A DNA stretch of 64,000 nt from Todiramphus chloris collaris. Lineage: Eukaryota > Chordata > Aves > Coraciiformes > Alcedinidae. Positions 58,126 to 64,000 of the stretch are shown here, piece by piece (within the stretch, counting starts at the first letter, position 1; every line of letters starts with the position of its first letter). The position numbers and the translations under genes were made by a program. The stretch spans positions 40,657 through 104,656 of the forward strand of contig JANVCC010000073.1 of assembly GCA_025345505.1 (NCBI GenBank), given 5' to 3'. The notes beneath the pieces were generated by a model that worked only from the letters and a program-made list of their open reading frames with translations, was not told the origin of the DNA and did no database searches.

Positions 58126-58649
58126 CCTGTCCCTTGGCCTCTATGAGCAAGCTAGGAGGAGAGAGAGCTTGATACAGGCAGCTGCCCAGCCCAGAGGCAC
58201 CCTCAAGGGCTGGGGGCAGAGCCACGGGGCACTCACCCCTCCTGACAAAGCCCAGCCCCCTCCCCGAGCACAGCAGGTGGAGGGTGCGGATCTGGCCAGG
58301 GGTGCAGGGAAGAGCCGGTGTGCTCCAGCCAGGGGTGAGGCACGGAGCCCCACCACCCCGACCAAAAGCACCCTGCTGGGAGCAGGAGGCGGGCAAGCTC
58401 CCAGCTCCTCACACCCTGGAGAAGGATGTAAGAGCTCCCACTGCCTTATCTCCCCCGCCCCCCCAAGAACAGGGGTACCTCCGTACTCCGGGGGAAGCAG
58501 GAGCACAGGACACGGGTCTGCACCCGTGGCCCTGGGGAACGGGGCTGTAAGGGGGAACGCGAACCCTGGGGGACAGGCAGCCTCAAGGGTGTAGGGGCTA
58601 ACCCTTCAGGGGCCGCACTCGGCAGCCATCCCCCCGCACCCCCCAGGCC

Positions 58650-58728
58650 CAGGGCTGCTCGGGGGTCCCAGGGCTGCTCGGGGGTCCCAGGGCTGCTCGG
58701 GGGTCCCAGGGCTGCTCGGGGGCCCGTG
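58650..58728. repeat. 19-bp tandem repeat, four copies, in CCNB3 5' intron
   Basis: AGGGCTGCTCGGGGGTCCC is repeated almost perfectly four times immediately downstream of the non-coding exon's donor. Near identity suggests recent expansion. Confidence 0.9.
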
Positions 58729-58738
58729 CCCCGCTCAC

Positions 58739-58800
58739 CTGCAGACGCTCCGCCGCTGGCCGCGCCGCTTTTGAAAGTAGCAGCTCGGCAGCGGCCGGCC
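58739..58800 (-). other. CCNB3 non-coding first exon (approximate 5' limit)
   Basis: A CTGCAG|GTGAGC donor at 58738/58739 on the minus strand splices well to the acceptor CTCATAG ending at 58141, 16 bp before the CCNB3 ATG. The 5' limit is set near the promoter motifs and is approximate. Confidence 0.5.
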
Positions 58801-58990
58801 AGCACTGGCCGAGCGTCGCCCAATCGGGGTGCGGGGCGGGGCCAGGCGTCGGCCAATCGGCGGGCGGCCCGGGATGCGGTTGCTATGGGGCAGGGCTGCA
58901 GGTTTAAAATTCAGCCCCGGCGACCAATAGCAGGGCGGGCCTGGCGTTGTGGGCGGGGCCGGCCGGCCGGCCGAAGCGGCCGCTGATTGG
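58770..58990 (-). promoter_or_regulatory. CCNB3 G2/M-type promoter with CCAAT boxes and a CHR-like element
   Basis: CCAAT motifs read on the plus strand at 58820-58824, 58853-58857 and 58924-58928, and ATTGG at 58986-58990. The first two are exactly 33 bp apart, a spacing known for NF-Y in mitotic promoters. A TTTGAA (CHR-like) hexamer is at 58770-58775 on the gene-proximal side. This is the arrangement of DREAM/MuvB-controlled late cell-cycle genes. Motifs are seen; regulation is inferred. Confidence 0.6.
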
Positions 58991-59040
58991 TGGGGCGTGC
59001 TGCCGTTTAACTCGGCCCCGCTGGGGCCGGCGGGGGAGTT

Positions 59041-59319
59041 ATGGCGGCCGGCGGATCGGGCCTGGTGCTGCGGCGCGCGCGGCCTCCGCCACCTCCTGCG
59101 GGGCGCCTGAGCCCCGGGGGAGCAGCCCCGGCTCTGCCGACCCCGTGCGGGGACCTGGAGCGACCTCCGCAGGCCTCTGGGTCCGGGGCCGCGCCCCTGG
59201 CCTGCTGCCCGCCCCCTCGGCGTACAGCCGGCCCTGGGGTCACCCCGTTCGTCCCCCCGGGCACCGCGGCTGCCGCTTCAGTAACGCCCGTGCCAGAGCT
59301 GGCCGTGGCAAGGGCCTAG
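59041..59319 (+). CDS. Hypothetical 92-residue Ala/Pro-rich open frame, divergent from CCNB3
   Basis: An ATG with a purine-poor but G-following context (GTTATGGCG) opens a 92-codon frame rich in Ala, Pro, Arg and Gly, about 240 bp from the CCNB3 start region and on the other strand. It lies in the same CpG island. No domain or known motif is visible. It may be the start of a divergent non-coding transcript or chance. A donor-like CA|GTAACG occurs at 59280/59281, but I find no convincing downstream exon. Confidence 0.15.
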   Translation: MAAGGSGLVLRRARPPPPPAGRLSPGGAAPALPTPCGDLERPPQASGSGAAPLACCPPPRRTAGPGVTPFVPPGTAAAASVTPVPELAVARA

Positions 59320-60614
59320 GCGAGGAGGGGCAGCGGTAGCTGCCGGAGGCCAGCAGCAGCCCTGCTTGCAGCCCCGTGTTGCACCCCGTGCCCATCGCCT
59401 GAGCTCAGCCTGGGGCTGCCTGGCTGGACTGAGGGGAGCAAAAGGTGTCTCCGAAGGCAGGAGCTGCCCTGTGTGTGCAGGGTGGTGGTTGCTGGGCAGC
59501 CCCTGACCTGTTCTAGTGCTGTGGTCCCAGAGGCTTTGGGGATGCTCTGAACTGATCTCGGTTCCCTTGGGGGTCAGCACAGTGTGCCACCCATCGAGCA
59601 GAGGTTCCTTCCCCGCTCCAGCACTGTGCCAAGATTCAGTCTCAAAGGGGCTCCTCCAGTTGAGTAGCTTGGCAAAGCTCGGTGATCTCTGCGCTTGCCT
59701 CTCCTTGTGCATCTTGGGGCAGCACGTACACAGGCCAAAAACATGTGGATGCGTAGTCACCAGGCAGAGCTGGGACACATCTCGCCACCAATGGAAACAG
59801 TGCAGTGGCCTGTGGGATGAGATCTTCCTCCAAAACGCCCCATCCCAGTCTGCCTGTGGCTCCGCAGGGGCTTGGGCGAACTGCCCACTTTGGGATGGTT
59901 CTGTGTTTGCCTGTGGCAGGGGGAAGCCAGCTTTTCCAGTCCCTGCAGTACTGCCGTGCTGGTGCTCAGCAGGAAGATGCTGATGTTTTTCTGGAGGCCT
60001 TTGGGAGGCCCAGCCCTGCTGCAGAGGCTCAGCCTTGCACCACACCTGCCAAAATGTCTCTTGCTGCACCAGGCCACATGCCTCATATGTGGTGGTGGAT
60101 GGAAAAACAGACCCTGCTGTGAGCAGCTCGAGAAATTTGGGACTTGGACTGTCCTGACGGTGAGAATATCTGGGTCACTGCTTCCATCCAGCCCCTTCCC
60201 ACAGCACTATGGAGCCTGTGCTGCCTTTGGGTGCTGGAGCAGATCCCAGACCCAGCCTGGCTCCCTGGCACCACAGCCCCTCTGCGTGGCATCTGGGGAT
60301 ATTTGCCCCAGAGCTGCTTACCAGACAGAGAGCCTCAGGCTCAAGAGAAGAAGCAAGGGCAGGGAAACACTGTTCATGGGATCCACCTGGATTGCTTTCA
60401 CACTCTTTCCCTTCTCCATGCTAAAACCTTGTCCTTTTGTGTGCTTAAAACAGGCTCAACTTGCTGCTCCCCATGGCCCAGCGCCAGAAACACTGGTGGG
60501 AGGCAAGGAGCTGATCTGCACAGGGAGGGCTGAGCTTTGATGCTTCCTTTTTCCTCCCTTCTTGCTATTACTGACAGAGGTCAGGGAGAGACGTTGTGCC
60601 TATGAGCTGTTGCA
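59320..60614. other. Intergenic sequence between CCNB3 and the EVA1C-like gene
   Basis: No exon or repeat family is recognised on either strand. Open frames up to about 260 codons show no motif. Confidence 0.5.
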
Positions 60615-60620
60615 TTTATT
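60615..60620 (-). terminator. Polyadenylation signal of the EVA1C-like gene
   Basis: AATAAA on the minus strand about 650 bp after the EVA1C-like stop codon; the nearest canonical signal in that direction that I found. Confidence 0.5.
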
Positions 60621-61273
60621 CACTGGAAAAAAGCCCCACAAAGTTAACCCCCAGGCTCTTCTGACAGTGGGGGAAGCATGATGGGAAGCACAGAGCAGTG
60701 CAGGGTGTCAAAGCTCCTGAATGCCTGCAGGGAGGTGGCAGCCAGTGCCACACCGAGTTGCCGGCAGCCCCAGGGGGACAGCTCCCTTGGTGGGGACAAG
60801 GGCTGCGCTGGGTGATGCTCATGGCACTCTGCTGCCTCCTCCCCACGTCCTGCCTGTTTCTGCATGTCCACTGCATGTCCCAAGTGCTGGGGGGAGTCTG
60901 CAGCACCCAAGAAGAAATGGGAGGAAAAAGCCTGGAAAGGCTGAGGGTGGGCTCAGCGTGGTTGAGCAGGGTTAAGTACTAGAGCCATCTGATGTTAGAT
61001 TAGGATTAGTGGTATGTTTGTGGCAAAGGGGCCAACAGCTCCACAAGCCATCCTGTGGATCCTCATCACATCCAGGGTCTGCATCTTACCCCCAGGTTAG
61101 AGGTTTCCAGGATGGTGGAGCAGTGGGCTGATGGCCACTCTGGGGCTGTTGTGGCCCTGCTGCCACTTGGGATGCCCACTCACCCCAAGAAGCCCAAACT
61201 CTTTGTGTCTCTCTGATGCTGGATCCCACTTATCCTCAGTGCCTGCTGCTCTCCAGACATTTTCTTCCAGTTC

Positions 61274-63783
61274 TTATTTGGTGGCCGATTTGATCTTGTG
61301 GATGGCGTATGGGCTGGAATCCTTGGGCATCCATATTTCCTCCCCGCTGTGGCCCTGGTGTTCCACTGCTCCCTCCATGGCTGCTGTCAGCTCAGGGCCA
61401 AAGATGCTGTCGGTGGCCCGGTATGTGCGGGTGAGGCGGCGGAAGGAGGAGTCTGAGGAGCTGTCATCAGGAAGGTCTTCATCGTGCTCATCCTGCAGCT
61501 TGGTCCTGCTCAGCTCTGAGCTGCTCCCCAGCTCTGGGTCTTTGAGAGCCTCCCCCACCTCCTGGAGAAAGGTTGTTTTGGGGCTGATGATGCACAGCAA
61601 GAGCATGAGGCCTCCTGAGACCCCACAAAGAAAGTACAGGCCAACTTTCTCTGGGACACCTGAGGGGTGAAGAGCAAAGAGAGACACCAGGGTACAAACT
61701 GCCTCTGCAGTCTGTAGGGTACCAGTGCCTGGAAACCCCCCTCTGCCAGGCAGGTGGGAGGAAGAGAAGGGGAGCAAGGATGTCCTCAGCACCTGGGCTG
61801 TAGTAGCAGGACAGACCCTGCCCCAGTGGTTACAGAAGCATTACCCAGAGCCTCACCAGCACCCAGCAGTGTCCCGAAACACCCTTTTCCCATAGGAAAC
61901 CCCTACTGGGATGCAAGGTAGGCAGTGCAGGGGGAGGAATCATCTTGTCTGGTATTTAAATGAGTGATTTCCCCCAGTAAGGGAAATTTTTGCCTGCAGA
62001 GAGGTGCTCTCCATCAGTGCCCCTGTGGACAGGGCAGGAAGAAAGGAGACCGAGTGGGTAATTCAGCCAGTCAGAGAAGGAAGCTCTGTGGGCAGGACTG
62101 CAGCAGCACCACAACTGCTGATTCTGTGGGACCTCAGGGTTGTTCAGCCTCCAAGCTCCCACCCTATGTACCCACCCCTCCAACCCAGCATGGGCACTTA
62201 GTGCCCTCCTCCCTCATGTGCCTGCCAACCCTGCTGGAGGGGTATGGCTGCCTCTGAGCCAGGCCCTGGGCTGTGTGAGGGCTGTCATGGGACCTGAGCC
62301 ACACTCCCAAGCCTGTCCTTCTCCCCCACGTGTTGCCTAAGAGGCAGGGAGGGCACGTACCCCAAAGGTGGGCAAAAGCTGCCAGAGAGCTAGTAAAAAT
62401 CATCCGGTCTTCCCGGAGCCTGGAGAACCTGGGCCCTTTGTACCAGCCACCTGCAGCAAACAAGGGGATGCGGGCTAAGACACGAGGTGCTGCCCGTGCC
62501 CTGCTGCCCGGCTGCCCACGGGGATGTTCCCCTGAGGGTCCTCCTCTGCCTTGCTCCCAGCAGACCACATCTCTCCAGCCCCTCAGGCATTGGTACCGAC
62601 CAATGGGTGGCTTCAGTCATGGGAGAGCCGTGCTGGGATGGAGCTGCAGGGCGTGTGCCAGCGATGGGTACCGTGGCTGCAGACAGGCCATGGAAGGGGT
62701 GGTTTACCCAGGCACAGATACAATGCAGCACCACTTTTGCTGTAGCATTACCCCACATTACCATGCATGTAGTCCGAGAGCAGGAAGGGGTCTGAGGTGT
62801 CAGGGCCCACCTCTTCTAGCAGCTGCTTGGGCACTGAAAGGAGAGCACACACTGAGCGTCACCACCCTGCTTGTCCCCAGCAGCCTCCTGCCTCCCCAGG
62901 GAGCTCTGTGGCCCTGCCTGCATGGCACGAGGTGGCACAGCAGGGGCTCAGTAAGTGGCCCCATGCCCCCAGTCCCCAGGTGGCTCTCACCACAGGTGTA
63001 GGAGACTCGCAGCTGTTTCTTTATGCCAGGGAGGCATGGGTCCCCGAAGGTGGCCTTGTCAGCAGTCACGGTGCAGTTCCCTTTGCGGTGGCACTTCTTG
63101 GAGACCCTCTGCAGGGCATCTGGAGCCAAGCACTCTATAAAGACATGGGGCATGGACTTGTGGGCAGACCTGCCTGCCAAGTGCCAACCAGCTGAGGCCA
63201 AGGGGCACAGGTACAGCCCGGTGGCAAACTTGTGCCATACACTCTGTGTGGATGACAGCCCCATTTCTGGCTCGAATTGTTCTGATGTACCTATATGGGG
63301 TCCCTCAGTGTTTGGGGCATCGCATTCCGGTTTGGCCCGCAGGAATCGTCCATAATTTGCAGAATAAATGGCCAGGATGGATTTTGGTCGACACTGAAGC
63401 TTCAGCTTGTTGTTCTCACACACAGTCTTGACCCGATGGTTCCCTGGGGAATGACACCGCAGAGCATCCCACTGCATCCCAGATCACCTGCGGCCCCCTC
63501 CTCCCATAGCCCGGCCAAGAGCCTGAGAGCTGCCAGGGGCAGGGCTGGAGGGGGGCCATGGGGTCTGGGAGCAGCTCGGCTCCCCTCTCTGCCCCTTCCT
63601 GAGCCGCCAAGGCCAGAGAAGAGCCCACGCAGCGTCGCCCAGACCCCGCTCCGCCTCACCTGGCCGGCACTTGTAGGAGGCAATGAGGTACTTGTGTGTC
63701 CCGGGGCACGGGTCTGGCCCGAAGACTCGGCTGTGCACGGAGAACTGGCACCACTGCTGGTCCTGGCACTCGGACAGCAGCTT
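61274..63783 (-). CDS. EVA1C-like transmembrane lectin (SUEL domains), 3' part of gene
   Basis: EVA-1 proteins are single-pass membrane proteins with rhamnose-binding (SUEL-type) lectin domains; C. elegans EVA-1 is a Slit co-receptor and EVA1C binds heparin-like glycans. Exons on the minus strand: 63660-63783, 63291-63443, 62991-63134, 62762-62833, 62361-62450, 61274-61659, all in phase 1 after the first. They give 323 residues: the second half of lectin domain 1 (VFGPDPCPGTHKYLIASYKC), all of lectin domain 2 (TVCENNKLKLQC to GDPCLPGIKKQLRVSYTC), a linker (VPKQLLEEV), a membrane segment (VGLYFLCGVSGGLMLLLCII) and an acidic cytoplasmic tail with EEIWM near the end, aligning with EIWM of EVA1C. 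The first lectin half and signal peptide lie beyond the right edge. Human EVA1C is on 21q22, so this is probably a paralogue. It could be called EVA1C if the canonical copy is absent. Confidence 0.88.
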
Positions 63784-63789
63784 CTGGAG

Positions 63790-64000
63790 AGCAGAGCGGG
63801 GCAGGCGGGGGATGGGGCGGGGTCCCGAGGCACGGCACAGGTCTGCCGGGACCTGCGCGTGCGCGCGCGCCGACACCGCGCCGCGCCACACGCGCGCAAC
63901 ACCCGCGCGGGCGCGCGCACGGTCCCGGTCCCGTGGCCTGGCGCCCGCGCGGCTCCGTGCAGTGCGCACGAGCCGCCACGCGATGGGGACGCGGGCTCGC
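63790..64000. other. CpG-rich sequence at the right edge
   Basis: Extreme GC with GCGCGC runs lies upstream of the first EVA1C-like exon seen. It could be intronic or part of a promoter island; the missing 5' exons were not found in it. Open minus-strand frames running through the acceptor at 63784 are not supported as coding. Confidence 0.4.

Noticed and set aside
1-64000. CRISPR arrays, bacterial operons, rRNA and tRNA genes, retroviral or other capsid- or envelope-bearing elements
   Set aside because: None recognised; the sequence is intron-rich vertebrate DNA and the only mobile elements I could name are two CR1 LINE fragments.

Overview
The window is vertebrate nuclear DNA, most likely from a bird. 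The evidence is short introns with GT-AG boundaries that preserve frame, CpG-island promoters, CR1 LINE fragments, and a gene order matching human Xp11.22. In human that segment reads CCNB3-DGKK-SHROOM4-BMP15, and the same four genes are consecutive here in reverse. PHKA1 (human Xq13) lies at the left end. High GC and compact introns suggest a microchromosome-type segment, probably the one called 4A in many birds and fused into chicken 4p. The chromosome assignment is inference.

Layout: 723-7317 (-) holds the first 14 coding exons of PHKA1, with the rest beyond the left edge. 8666-9514 (-) is a three-exon LEAP2-type secreted peptide gene. 12476-14104 (-) is BMP15 in two exons. 17471-28495 (+) is SHROOM4 in ten coding exons. 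33445-53552 (+) is a type II diacylglycerol kinase, DGKK by position, in 29 coding exons with a 9-kb first coding intron. 54278-58125 (-) is CCNB3 in 11 coding exons, tail to tail with DGKK. 61274-63783 (-) is the 3' part of an EVA1C-like membrane lectin gene whose 5' end is beyond the right edge. I rebuilt every exon by hand; exon lengths and phases close into open frames for all seven genes. The weakest junctions are both in SHROOM4: the exon 4 acceptor and a GC-AG intron.

The most interesting point is the LEAP2-like gene beside BMP15 and SHROOM4. On human 5q31, LEAP2 lies next to GDF9 and SHROOM1. The triplet LEAP2-like/BMP15/SHROOM4 therefore mirrors LEAP2/GDF9/SHROOM1 and looks like a duplicated ancestral block, probably from the vertebrate genome duplications, that kept a second LEAP2 in this lineage. 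The reconstructed mature peptide is 40 residues, keeps the MTPFW start and four-cysteine spacing of LEAP2, and adds a C-terminal cysteine.

Other points are a 52-bp near-identical copy of the SHROOM4 exon 1/intron 1 junction inside the BMP15 intron, an EVA1C paralogue beside CCNB3, and a CCNB3 promoter with two CCAAT boxes 33 bp apart plus a CHR-like element. The genes do not form one pathway. BMP15 and CCNB3 act in the female germ line, SHROOM4 in the actomyosin cytoskeleton, DGKK in lipid signalling, PHKA1 in glycogen breakdown, and the LEAP2-like peptide is probably hormonal or antimicrobial.
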